This document shows, piece by piece, positions 33,844 through 42,627 of a stretch of 64,000 nucleotides of DNA. Under the pieces are notes generated by a model. That model did not search any database and was not told the DNA's origin. It worked only from the letters and a program-made list of their open reading frames with translations. Within the stretch, counting starts at the first letter, position 1; each line of letters opens with the position of its first letter. The position numbers were made by a program, and so were the translations under genes. The DNA comes from Butyrivibrio sp. (GTDB taxonomy: Bacteria > Bacillota > Clostridia > Lachnospirales > Lachnospiraceae), in the NCBI GenBank assembly GCA_015056565.1, contig SVGB01000007.1, positions 62,001 to 126,000 on the forward strand. Reading direction: 5' to 3'.

Positions 33844-35463
33844 ATGCCAGAAAGATTTAGGGCTATTTGGCAGAAGGTTCTCGATTGGTGGAATGCGTTT
33901 ACAGCCAGGCAAAAGACCTTGATAATAGGTGCCAGCACGGTTGTACTGCTTACCATCATAATTTTGGTGTCTGTTTTAAATCAGCCACAGTATGTTACTT
34001 TGGTTAACGCCAATTCTACCAAGGAGGCTTCCGAGATCAAGGAACTCCTTGATTCCAATGCGGTTAATTACAAAATGTCAGACGATGGATTGGAATTCCG
34101 GGTTCTTAAAAAGGATCAGGGAAATGCCAGTCTTCTTTTGGGTGCCAATGACATCCAGTCCTATGCATACAGCATCGACAATGTAACAAACGGAAGCTTT
34201 TCAACAACTGAATCTGACAAGCAGAAAAAATACGTGCTTTATCTTGAGAGCAGACTCGAGCAGGATTTTATCTCAAAATTTGAAGCCATCAAATCTGCTA
34301 ACGTTCAGCTCAACATTCCCGACAATGACGGAACACTTATTGGCAATCAGGAAGAGGCTTCTGCATGGATCCTTTTGCAGCTTAGTGAAGGCGGCAAGTT
34401 TGATGAGGAAAATGCAGCCTTTTTGGCAAAAGCTGTTGCAGTTGCAGTAGGCAATGAGAACACCGACAATATAGTGATCCTTGATACGGAAGGCAACATG
34501 CTCTTTTCCGGAGGAGAAGATACAACAACTTCAGGCCTTGCATCAACTCAGCTGTCTGTTAAGGCTAAGGCTGAGCAGCTTGTTAAGTCTGAGGTTAAAA
34601 AGGTATTGCTTGGAACTAAGCTATACGACAACATCGAAGTTGCAAGTAATCTGGTTATGGACTTTTCGAGAAAAGAAGTTACAGACCATCAGTACACTCC
34701 GGCAGAAGACCAGACTCAGGGTGTTTTAAGCCATGAGGATACATACAACGCAGAGAATGTTAATGGCATTAGTGGTATTCCTGGAACTGATTCAAACGCA
34801 GATGATGAGACAACTTATGTGACGCTGGATGATACCAACTCCACATCATCGATCACAGAGGAGTCAAGAGATTATCTTCCAAATGAGAAGATCACCACTG
34901 AGTCCAGTGTTCCTGGAGCTATCAAATATAACGAGTCTTCGATTTCAGTAACTGCCATCAATTATCTTGTTATGAAACAGGAAGACTACAAGCCAGATGA
35001 GCATGATGGAGCAACCTGGGAGGATTTTAAGGCTGGTAATACTGAGCCGGCACCAATAGAAGTGCCTGAAGAGATGATAAATGTAGTATCAAAGGCTACT
35101 GGAATCAATGCTGAAAATGTTGCGATGGCAGCATATACAGAGTATGTGTTCTTTGACAGAACCGGGGCTAATATTACTGTTACAGATATTCTTCAGATCG
35201 TTCTGATCCTTGTGATCCTTGGACTTCTTGCTTTCATCATTGTAAGGAGTATGTGGACTTCCAAGAAGACAGAAGAGGAGCCGGAACAGCCAGAACAGCT
35301 TTCTGTTGAACAGCTTCTTGAGTCAACTCCTGAGGAAGTGCTTACTGATATCGAGATGGATACAGGATCTGAAACCAAGAGACTTATTGAGAAGTTTGTG
35401 GATGAGAATCCTGAAGCTGCTGCAACGCTCCTTAGAAACTGGCTCAATGAGGACTACGGCTGA
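33844..35463 (+). CDS. fliF: Flagellar MS-ring protein FliF
   Basis: A 539-residue inner-membrane ring protein. A first transmembrane helix (about 26-46, LIIGASTVVLLTIIILVSV) is followed by the ring-building motifs (YVTLVNANSTKEASEIKELLD; AWILLQLSEGGKFDEENA), a variable acidic region (about 280-345) and a second helix (about 447-469). The C-terminal cytosolic tail (LIEKFVDENPEAAATLLRNW) is the FliG-binding part. Length is within the normal range. fliG follows after 40 nt. Confidence 0.97.
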   Translation: MPERFRAIWQKVLDWWNAFTARQKTLIIGASTVVLLTIIILVSVLNQPQYVTLVNANSTKEASEIKELLDSNAVNYKMSDDGLEFRVLKKDQGNASLLLGANDIQSYAYSIDNVTNGSFSTTESDKQKKYVLYLESRLEQDFISKFEAIKSANVQLNIPDNDGTLIGNQEEASAWILLQLSEGGKFDEENAAFLAKAVAVAVGNENTDNIVILDTEGNMLFSGGEDTTTSGLASTQLSVKAKAEQLVKSEVKKVLLGTKLYDNIEVASNLVMDFSRKEVTDHQYTPAEDQTQGVLSHEDTYNAENVNGISGIPGTDSNADDETTYVTLDDTNSTSSITEESRDYLPNEKITTESSVPGAIKYNESSISVTAINYLVMKQEDYKPDEHDGATWEDFKAGNTEPAPIEVPEEMINVVSKATGINAENVAMAAYTEYVFFDRTGANITVTDILQIVLILVILGLLAFIIVRSMWTSKKTEEEPEQPEQLSVEQLLESTPEEVLTDIEMDTGSETKRLIEKFVDENPEAAATLLRNWLNEDYG

Positions 35464-35503
35464 TTATTTGCTTTATTAAAAAAGGTTTTGTGAGGGAATT
35501 GTT

Positions 35504-36538
35504 ATGATGGACACAGAAACTGGCGGAAATCCCATAATCGCCGATTTTACAGGGACTCAAAAAGCAGCGATTTTGCTGATTGCCCTTGGGCCGGAAAAAT
35601 CATCTGCCATATTCAAGCATCTCAAGGAAGAGGAGATTGAGGAGCTGACACTTGAAATTGCTAATACAAGAAGTGTCACATCCCAGGTAAAGGAAGCTGT
35701 ACTTGAAGAGTTTTACGGCGTATGCCTTGCTCAGCAGTATATTGCTGAAGGTGGTATCACCTATGCTAAAGAGCTTCTTGAAAAAGCTCTCGGAGAAGAC
35801 AAGGCTCTTGACGTTATCAGTAAACTTACTGCATCACTTCAGGTTAAGCCCTTTGAGTTTATCCGCAAGACTGAGCCATCACAGCTCCTCACTTTCATTC
35901 AGGATGAGCATCCGCAGACCATTGCCCTTATTCTTTCCTATATGTCTGCGTCCCAGAGTGCTATGATCCTTTCAGCCCTTGCTCCTGACAGGCAGGCTGA
36001 TGTTACTAAGCGTATTGCATCCATGGACAGAACAAGTCCGGATACTATCAAAGAGGTTGAAAAAGTATTGGAATCAAAGCTGTCTTCTTTAGTAAACCAG
36101 GATTATACGATCATCGGTGGTGTAGACGCAGTTGTAGAAATTCTCAATACTGTAGATCGTGCCACAGAAAAACATATTATGGAGACTCTGGAAATCGAAG
36201 AGCCAGAGCTTGCAGACGAGATCAGAAAGAAGATGTTTGTATTCGAAGATATCCTTCTTCTGGACGACCGTTCTATTCAGAGAGTGCTGCGTGAGGTTGA
36301 AAACTCTGATCTTGCTCTTGCTTGTAAGAGTGCTACTGAGCAGGTTCAGACAGCAATCTTCAATAACCTCTCTAAGCGTCTTGCAGCTATGATCAAGGAA
36401 GATATGGACTTTATGGGACCTGTTCGTATGAAGGACGTTGAAGAAGCCCAGCAGAAGATTGTTAATGTCATCAGAAAGCTTGAGGATTCTGGTGAGATCG
36501 TAATCTCCAGAGGTGGAGGTGATGAGCTAGTTGTCTAA
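35504..36538 (+). CDS. fliG: Flagellar motor switch protein FliG
   Basis: A 344-residue rotor protein that couples stator torque to rotation. N, middle and C domains are intact: KAAILLIALGPEKSSAIF, DEHPQTIALILSY (the EHPQ motif that binds FliM) and the C-terminal torque helix with DDRSIQRVLREVENSDLALA. Two adjacent ATG codons (35504, 35507) are possible starts behind GAGGGA. The fliH TTG lies inside its last codons. Confidence 0.97.
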   Translation: MMDTETGGNPIIADFTGTQKAAILLIALGPEKSSAIFKHLKEEEIEELTLEIANTRSVTSQVKEAVLEEFYGVCLAQQYIAEGGITYAKELLEKALGEDKALDVISKLTASLQVKPFEFIRKTEPSQLLTFIQDEHPQTIALILSYMSASQSAMILSALAPDRQADVTKRIASMDRTSPDTIKEVEKVLESKLSSLVNQDYTIIGGVDAVVEILNTVDRATEKHIMETLEIEEPELADEIRKKMFVFEDILLLDDRSIQRVLREVENSDLALACKSATEQVQTAIFNNLSKRLAAMIKEDMDFMGPVRMKDVEEAQQKIVNVIRKLEDSGEIVISRGGGDELVV

Positions 36539-37406
36539 TCTTTTTAAAGCTGGTTATGTAACCTATGACAGCACAGAAACACGAATAATAGATAGTAACG
36601 ATCTTGCAAATAAAAAGATCGAAGCGTTTCAGGAACAGGAACTTAAACGTCAGAGAGCCCAGATGGTACAGGAAGACAGTTATCCAGACATGGAAATGGG
36701 CGACGACTTTGTTCCTGGAATTGAAATGGAACAGCTTTCTCAATTAACAGAGGATCAGAGCATGCTTGAGCCGGTTGCTGATCCTCAGTTTGATATGGAA
36801 GCAAAACAGGCTGAGATGGACCTTAAGATACAGCAGGCCCAGGAACAGGCTGATATGATCATTCAGAATGCTCAGCAACAGGCTGATGCCATAATGCAGG
36901 ATGCTATGCAAAAAGGCCACGACGAGGGGTATCAGGCTGGATATCAGGAAGGCGCCATGGCAGCTCAGGCTCTTAAGGATGAGATTGAACAGCAAAGAGG
37001 CGATCTTGAGAAGGAATATCAGCAGATTGTTGACGAACTTGAGCCTGAGATGGTGGATGTCCTTACCCAGATCTATGAGCATGTATTCAATATAGAACTT
37101 AGGGAAGACAAAGGGATAATCCTTCATCTCTTAAAGACGACTCTTTCGAGGATAGAGCCCGGAAAGGATCTTATTGTGCATGTTTCATCTGATGACTACG
37201 ATGATATCATGGATGAAAAAGAGACCTTAAATGCCTGTGTTACATCTCCTAACACCACAATGGAGATCATCGAAGATCCGCTTCTTAAGGAAAATGAGTG
37301 CATGATCGAGTCTGACAGCGGCGTATTTGACTGCAGCCTTGGAGTCGAGCTCTCAGAGATATCAAGAAAGCTAAAACTCTTATCCTTTGACAGAAAAAGA
37401 AGATAA
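36531..37406 (+). CDS. fliH: Flagellar export ATPase regulator FliH
   Basis: A 291-residue soluble regulator of the export ATPase. A central Gln/Ala-rich coiled coil (about 85-135, QAQEQADMIIQNAQQQAD) leads into the GHDEGYQAGYQEGAMAAQ stretch with its GxxxG-type repeats, typical of FliH, and then a C-terminal FliI-binding domain. It starts at TTG 36531, 8 nt after GGAGGTGA, and overlaps the fliG stop. No ATG is available at the right place. Confidence 0.92.
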   Translation: MSNLFKAGYVTYDSTETRIIDSNDLANKKIEAFQEQELKRQRAQMVQEDSYPDMEMGDDFVPGIEMEQLSQLTEDQSMLEPVADPQFDMEAKQAEMDLKIQQAQEQADMIIQNAQQQADAIMQDAMQKGHDEGYQAGYQEGAMAAQALKDEIEQQRGDLEKEYQQIVDELEPEMVDVLTQIYEHVFNIELREDKGIILHLLKTTLSRIEPGKDLIVHVSSDDYDDIMDEKETLNACVTSPNTTMEIIEDPLLKENECMIESDSGVFDCSLGVELSEISRKLKLLSFDRKRR

Positions 37407-37418
37407 CGGTGAACAATT

Positions 37419-38777
37419 ATGCTTGTTTCGTCAGTTGATCTATCCAAATATAAAAAAATGCAAAATGCTCCATTTTACCGGACCAGAGGTAAGGTGGTAA
37501 ATGTGATCGGACTTACTATCGAGTCGGCAGGACCTGATGCCAAGCTTGGAGATATCTGCCTTATCTATCCCAAGAAAAAAGATAATGAGTCCCTTACTGA
37601 GTTTGTGGCAAAACCAGCAATGGCAGAAGTTGTTGGTTTTAAAGATGGCCATGTTCAGCTGATGCCCTATGAGAACACCAGCGGCATTGGCAATGGAAGT
37701 ATCGTAGAAAACACAGATTCACCTCTTCGTGTAAACGTTGGTGAAGGACTTCTTGGCAAGACTCTGGACGGGCTTGGCAGAATTGATGGAACCAGTTATG
37801 GACAGGGAACTTCCCTTGAAGGCGGTGTAGCTTATTCAGTTGAGAATCAGCCACCAGATCCTATGACCAGAGATCCTATATCTGAAGTTCTTTCTCTTGG
37901 AGTTAAGGCTGTTGATGGCCTTTTAACTGTTGGTAAGGGGCAGCGTATCGGAATATTTGCAGGTTCTGGTGTTGGTAAATCAACACTTCTTGGTATGTTT
38001 GCAAGGAATACCCAGGCGGACATCAATGTCATAGCCCTTATTGGAGAGCGTGGCAGGGAGGTGCGTGAATTCATAGAAAGAGACCTTGGCGAAGAGGGTA
38101 TGCGAAGATCGATCGTTGTCTGTGCAACCTCTGACAAGCCTGCTCTTGAAAGACTTAAGGCGGCAAAAACAGCCACTTCAATAGCTGAATACTTCAGGGA
38201 CAAAGGCAAGGACGTTCTTCTTATGATGGACTCCCTTACCCGTTTTTCTATGGCTCAGAGAGAGATTGGACTGGCATCCGGAGAACCGCCTGTATCAAGA
38301 GGATATCCTCCGTCAGTTTATGCTGAGATGCCCAAGCTCCTTGAGAGAGCCGGTAGATCAAGAAGTGGATCAATTACAGGACTTTATACAGTCCTTGTTG
38401 ATGGCGATGACATGAATGAGCCTATTACCGATACTGCAAGAGGTATCCTGGACGGGCACATAGTTCTTAATCGTAAGCTTGCGCAAAAGAATCATTACCC
38501 GGCTATTGATGTTCTGGCAAGTATTTCAAGATGTATGTCAGCTATTGCTGATCCCGAGCACAAGAAGGCTGCAGGTAAGCTGAAAAATGTCCTTGCTACC
38601 TACAATGACGCAGAGGATCTGATCAATATCGGTGCTTACAGAAATGGTGCCAATAAAAACATCGACTATGCCATTTCTAAGATTGATATGGTAAACAGTT
38701 TTCTGATGCAGGAGACGGATGAGAAGTTCTCTTTTGAAGAGATCAGATCTCAGCTCATCAATATGTTTGCGGATTAA
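37419..38777 (+). CDS. fliI: Flagellum-specific ATPase FliI
   Basis: A 452-residue ATPase of the type III export apparatus, related to F1-beta. Walker A is GSGVGKST (about 182-189), Walker B is VLLMMDSLTRF, and the catalytic loop is intact (VIALIGERGREVREFIERD). An N-terminal beta barrel and the C-terminal helical domain are both complete. It lies between fliH and fliJ, its two regulators, with spacers of 12-13 nt. Confidence 0.98.
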   Translation: MLVSSVDLSKYKKMQNAPFYRTRGKVVNVIGLTIESAGPDAKLGDICLIYPKKKDNESLTEFVAKPAMAEVVGFKDGHVQLMPYENTSGIGNGSIVENTDSPLRVNVGEGLLGKTLDGLGRIDGTSYGQGTSLEGGVAYSVENQPPDPMTRDPISEVLSLGVKAVDGLLTVGKGQRIGIFAGSGVGKSTLLGMFARNTQADINVIALIGERGREVREFIERDLGEEGMRRSIVVCATSDKPALERLKAAKTATSIAEYFRDKGKDVLLMMDSLTRFSMAQREIGLASGEPPVSRGYPPSVYAEMPKLLERAGRSRSGSITGLYTVLVDGDDMNEPITDTARGILDGHIVLNRKLAQKNHYPAIDVLASISRCMSAIADPEHKKAAGKLKNVLATYNDAEDLINIGAYRNGANKNIDYAISKIDMVNSFLMQETDEKFSFEEIRSQLINMFAD

Positions 38778-38790
38778 GAGATGATCGTTT

Positions 38791-39246
38791 ATGGCAAGAT
38801 TTGTTTATAGGATGCAGAGCGTTCTTAATATCAAGCAGCAGACTGAGAACCAGACAAAAATGGAATTTGCGCTGGCGCAGAATGAACTAAATCAGCAGCT
38901 TGATATTCTGGATGAATACGTTCAAAGAAAAGAGAGATATATTAAGGAGGCTGAAGAACTTCGAAATGCAACCTCCTTAAAGCTTCAGGATATTTTGGAC
39001 AATCAGTATGCCACTGCACAGATGGATGTCATGATAAAGCAGCAATCTCTGGTGGTAAAGCAATACGAAGAACGTGTCGAAAAAGTAAGAGTAAAGCTTA
39101 CAAGAAATGTCCAGGAGAGAAAGATGCAAGAATCCTTAAGAGAAAGGGCTTTTGCAGAATTTCTTGAGGAACAGAAACAGGAAGAAGCAAAAGAGAACGA
39201 TCAAAGAAGTAGTTTTACCTATGCACAAAGACAAAAGGAAGAATAA
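38791..39246 (+). CDS. fliJ: Flagellar export chaperone FliJ
   Basis: A 151-residue almost wholly alpha-helical coiled-coil protein with the FliJ start F-x-YRMQSVLNIKQQTENQ. It is expected to sit in the FliI ring like a gamma subunit and link it to FlhA. Its position directly after fliI supports the call, since the family has little sequence conservation. Confidence 0.9.
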   Translation: MARFVYRMQSVLNIKQQTENQTKMEFALAQNELNQQLDILDEYVQRKERYIKEAEELRNATSLKLQDILDNQYATAQMDVMIKQQSLVVKQYEERVEKVRVKLTRNVQERKMQESLRERAFAEFLEEQKQEEAKENDQRSSFTYAQRQKEE

Positions 39247-39249
39247 TAA

Positions 39250-40212
39250 ATGGCTGATACCAGTTTATTAAATGGCCCACAGGACCCCAAGGCGGCAAAG
39301 GCCAAACTTAAGGCGGATAAAAAAGAATACGCAAAGAAACTAAAAGAGCAAAGAAAAGCCCAGAAGGAGCAGGAGAGAGAATTTGCTGACAGATCTGCTG
39401 AGATTAATGGCGACAATGCCGGTGGTCTTGCAACAATCGTCATTACTTTTCTTATCATCCTTATATGGCTTGCTATCATGGCTCTTTTGGTTAAGCTTGA
39501 TGTGGGAGGTTTCGGATCAGATATACTTGCTCCTCTTATCAAAGATGTTCCTTATATTAACCTGATTCTTCCGGATGGCGCAGTCAAGAAAGAGTCTGAA
39601 ACTACTCAGATAGTTGTGGATGGAACAACTATAACAGATGGGACAACAGGCACTGACGGTACAGCAAGTCTTGCTACACTTGATGATGCTCTTGCTTATA
39701 TAAAGAGACTTGAAAAGGCTCTTCAATCTGAGATGGAGCAAAACAGTGCTCTTACCGCAGAGAATGAGAAGTTAAAAGCCGAAGTTGCAAGACTTGAGCC
39801 CTTTGAGCAACAGCAAAAGGCATTCTATGAGGAAAAGGCCAAGTTCTATGAGGAGATAGTCTATGGCGAAAACGCTCCGGACGCAGAACAATATCAGGCC
39901 TACTATGAGATGATAGATCCTGACAATGCTGCAGAAATCTATAAAAAGATCATTCAGGGACAGGCTGATGATGCAGCTATAAAGGCATTTGCTACCACTT
40001 ATTCAGGTATGAAGGCCAAGTCTGCCGCCAAGATATTTGATGAAATGGTAAAAGAAAACCAGATCACGCTGGTGGCCAAGATACTGGCTCAGATGAGTGT
40101 TGAGACAAGGGGGGATATCCTGGCAGCTATGGAAGAAGCAAACGCTGCCAAACTGACACAGCTCCTTGAGCCTACTTCACTGGAGAATAAAACCACAAAA
40201 GTTACTGGCTAA
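39250..40212 (+). CDS. MotE-like flagellar protein with MgtE_N-type domain
   Basis: A 320-residue membrane protein. A basic coiled N-terminus (about 8-45) and one transmembrane helix (about 58-82) lead to an outside region with a coiled coil (about 150-200, LEKALQSEMEQNSALTAENE). The C-terminal domain (about 220-310) has the MgtE_N/FliG-like repeats (MIDPDNAAEIYKK; MKAKSAAKIFDEM; ILAQMSVETRGDILAAM). This matches the protein found between fliJ and fliK in Firmicutes, likened to the MotE chaperone. Its role in stator or rod assembly is inferred from the family. Confidence 0.85.
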   Translation: MADTSLLNGPQDPKAAKAKLKADKKEYAKKLKEQRKAQKEQEREFADRSAEINGDNAGGLATIVITFLIILIWLAIMALLVKLDVGGFGSDILAPLIKDVPYINLILPDGAVKKESETTQIVVDGTTITDGTTGTDGTASLATLDDALAYIKRLEKALQSEMEQNSALTAENEKLKAEVARLEPFEQQQKAFYEEKAKFYEEIVYGENAPDAEQYQAYYEMIDPDNAAEIYKKIIQGQADDAAIKAFATTYSGMKAKSAAKIFDEMVKENQITLVAKILAQMSVETRGDILAAMEEANAAKLTQLLEPTSLENKTTKVTG

Positions 40213-40231
40213 AATGTTTTAGGAGAGTGTT

Positions 40232-42526
40232 ATGAAAAAGAGATTGTTGGCAATATTGCTTGCCGGGGTGATCGCATCTTCAATGACAGGGTGTGGGGCA
40301 GAGCCTGCTGCTCCTGCTCAGGAAGCTGAAGCTTTGGAGGATAAAGAGGAAAGTACAGAGGCCACAACTGAAAGCTGTACTGAGGAGTCTCCTAAGGAAG
40401 AAACTGAAAAGGAAGACAACTCAGATCTTATCACTGGGGAAAATATGCTGACAAATGGGGATTTCTCAGAAGGAACAGACCCCTGGTATACATTTTGCCA
40501 GAATGGAAATTGTGAGATCAGCGTAAATGGCGATGGAAACCTTGATATAGACATTAAAAGTGTAGGCACCGTTGCACACGGAGTTCAGCTCTACCATGAC
40601 GGATTTTCTCTGGAAGAGGGGTGCGTATACAAGATCTCTTTTGATGCATCCTCAGATGTTGATGGAAAGACTCTTGAAATGCGGTTTCAGCTAAACGGCG
40701 GTGATTATCACGCCTACTATCTTGAAAATGTTGTTGTTGGCCCGGATATGCAGCACTATGAATATACATTTACCATGAATGAGACAGGAGATCCTGCTCC
40801 CAGATTTTGCTTTAATATGGGCGCTATAGGGGATATGGACAGCAAGACTCCTGAGCATCATGTTTACCTTGACAATGTGGTCCTTACCCTTGAAGATGCA
40901 ACAAACAGAGTAGCAGGCAACTGGGCAGTAGATATACCTGATATCGCTGTAAATCAGATAGGATATCTGAAAAATGCCTATAAGAGCGCGACCTTAAGGG
41001 GCTCAGCTCTTTCAGGAAGTGCCGTGCTTGTAAATGAAGATACAGGTGAAACAGTTTTTGAAAAGAAAATCGGAAGCAGCATCGATGACCCTGACACTGG
41101 AGAGAAGGAAGCTATCTTTAACTTTACTGATATCACAGATGAGGGAACCTATCATGTAGAAGCTGGCAGTGCGGTTTCACCTTCATTTAAGATATCTGAT
41201 GATGTCTATGATGAGGCCTTTAAGGCATCTATCAAGATGCTTTATTATCAGAGATGCGGAACTGAGCTTACTAAGGACCTTGCTGGAGACTTTGCTCATC
41301 CTGTCTGCCATACTCAAAATTCAGTTCTTTACGAGGACAGATCAAAGACCCTTGATGTAACAGGCGGATGGCATGACGCAGGAGATTACGGAAGATATTC
41401 AGTTGCAGGGGCCAAGGCAGTTGCAGACCTGCTTCTTGCTTATGAAAACTATCCTGACGTATTCGACGACAATGTGGGTATCCCTGAAAGTGGAAATGGT
41501 ATACCAGATGTTCTTGATGAAGCAAGGTATGAGCTTGACTGGCTCTTAAAGATGCAAAGAGAGGACGGCGGCGTTTACCACAAGGTTACATGTCGAAACT
41601 TCCCTGGCGAGATCATGCCAGAAAATGAGACAGAAGAGCTTATAATAATGCCTGTCACAACTACAGCGACAGCAGATCTTTCAGGTGTTATGGCAATGGC
41701 AAGTCGCGTATATTCAGATATTGACAAAGAGTTTGCTGACAGATGCCTTGAAGCTGCTAAAAAAGCTGCTGACTATATAGATAAAACTGAAATAGATACT
41801 GTAGGCTACAAGAATCCTTCTGACATCTCAACCGGTGAGTATGAAGATGTATGCGATATTGATGAGAGATTCTGGGCATATACTGAGCTATACAAGACAA
41901 CAGGGGATAAGTCCTACGAAGAGTCTCTTAAAACAGTGCTTCCTGATAACGGATATTCCCTTGGATGGCAGGGAGTAGCTGGCTATGGCGGATATGCTTA
42001 TCTGTCTGCCAAGAATCTTGATGCAGATACCAAGGCTAAGGTTATTGATGAAGCAGAAAGGTACGCAAAAGAAGTTATTTCAAATTCTGCAAAGTATTCC
42101 TATGGCTCGTCGATTGTTGGCGAATACCCATGGGGAAGTAATCTCACTATTGCCAATAATGGAGAGTACCTGTTCCTGATGAACGGACTTATTGACAAAG
42201 TAAATAAGAATGTTGCAGATATGCAGCTTAATTACCTCCTTGGCAATAATTCAACAGGCTATTCATTCCTGACCGGTTTTGGTACATTATATGCTGATCA
42301 TCCACATCATAGACCTTCACAGGCAATGGGGGTAACTGTTCCTGGAATGCTTGTTGGCGGACCAAACAGCGGACTTAACGACGCGTATGTTCAAAATGTG
42401 CTTAAGGGTTCCCCAAGTGCAAAGTGCTATGCAGATAATTCCCAGAGCTATTCAACTAACGAGATAACAATATATTGGAATTCACCACTTATTTACCTTC
42501 TTGCTGCTGAAAAAAATTCATTTTAA
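40232..42526 (+). CDS. Lipoprotein glycoside hydrolase family 9 (endoglucanase)
   Basis: A 764-residue cell-surface cellulase. A lipoprotein signal peptide ends at Cys21 (SSMTGC), an acidic linker follows, then a carbohydrate-binding module of CBM4/9 type (about 75-230, from LTNGDFSEGTDPWYTF), an Ig-like CelD_N domain (about 235-320, VNQIGYLKNAYKSATL) and the GH9 catalytic barrel (about 330-760). Catalytic residues are present: D382 and D385 in WHDAGDYGRYS, the HHRPSQAM motif, and the acid E744 in TNEITIYWNSPL. It should cut beta-1,4-glucan. It sits in the middle of the flagellar operon, 19 nt behind the MotE-like gene, with a good SD (TAGGAG). Base use resembles its neighbours, so it does not look newly arrived. 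Confidence 0.95.
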   Translation: MKKRLLAILLAGVIASSMTGCGAEPAAPAQEAEALEDKEESTEATTESCTEESPKEETEKEDNSDLITGENMLTNGDFSEGTDPWYTFCQNGNCEISVNGDGNLDIDIKSVGTVAHGVQLYHDGFSLEEGCVYKISFDASSDVDGKTLEMRFQLNGGDYHAYYLENVVVGPDMQHYEYTFTMNETGDPAPRFCFNMGAIGDMDSKTPEHHVYLDNVVLTLEDATNRVAGNWAVDIPDIAVNQIGYLKNAYKSATLRGSALSGSAVLVNEDTGETVFEKKIGSSIDDPDTGEKEAIFNFTDITDEGTYHVEAGSAVSPSFKISDDVYDEAFKASIKMLYYQRCGTELTKDLAGDFAHPVCHTQNSVLYEDRSKTLDVTGGWHDAGDYGRYSVAGAKAVADLLLAYENYPDVFDDNVGIPESGNGIPDVLDEARYELDWLLKMQREDGGVYHKVTCRNFPGEIMPENETEELIIMPVTTTATADLSGVMAMASRVYSDIDKEFADRCLEAAKKAADYIDKTEIDTVGYKNPSDISTGEYEDVCDIDERFWAYTELYKTTGDKSYEESLKTVLPDNGYSLGWQGVAGYGGYAYLSAKNLDADTKAKVIDEAERYAKEVISNSAKYSYGSSIVGEYPWGSNLTIANNGEYLFLMNGLIDKVNKNVADMQLNYLLGNNSTGYSFLTGFGTLYADHPHHRPSQAMGVTVPGMLVGGPNSGLNDAYVQNVLKGSPSAKCYADNSQSYSTNEITIYWNSPLIYLLAAEKNSF

Positions 42527-42530
42527 GGGT

Positions 42531-42556
42531 TAAGTATATATTTTAATATCCGATAT
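42531..42556 (+). promoter_or_regulatory. Candidate sigma-28 promoter upstream of fliK
   Basis: TAAG at 42531-42534, a 14-nt spacer and TCCGATAT at 42549-42556. The Bacillus SigD consensus is TAAA-N14-16-GCCGATAT, so only two positions differ. It begins 5 nt after the GH9 stop, 72 bp before the fliK ATG. Confidence 0.55.
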
Positions 42557-42627
42557 ACATAGCGTAAGACTATAGGTAAATTATGCCTTATGTTTAAAAA
42601 AAACTAAATACTGAAAGGAGGATTTAG

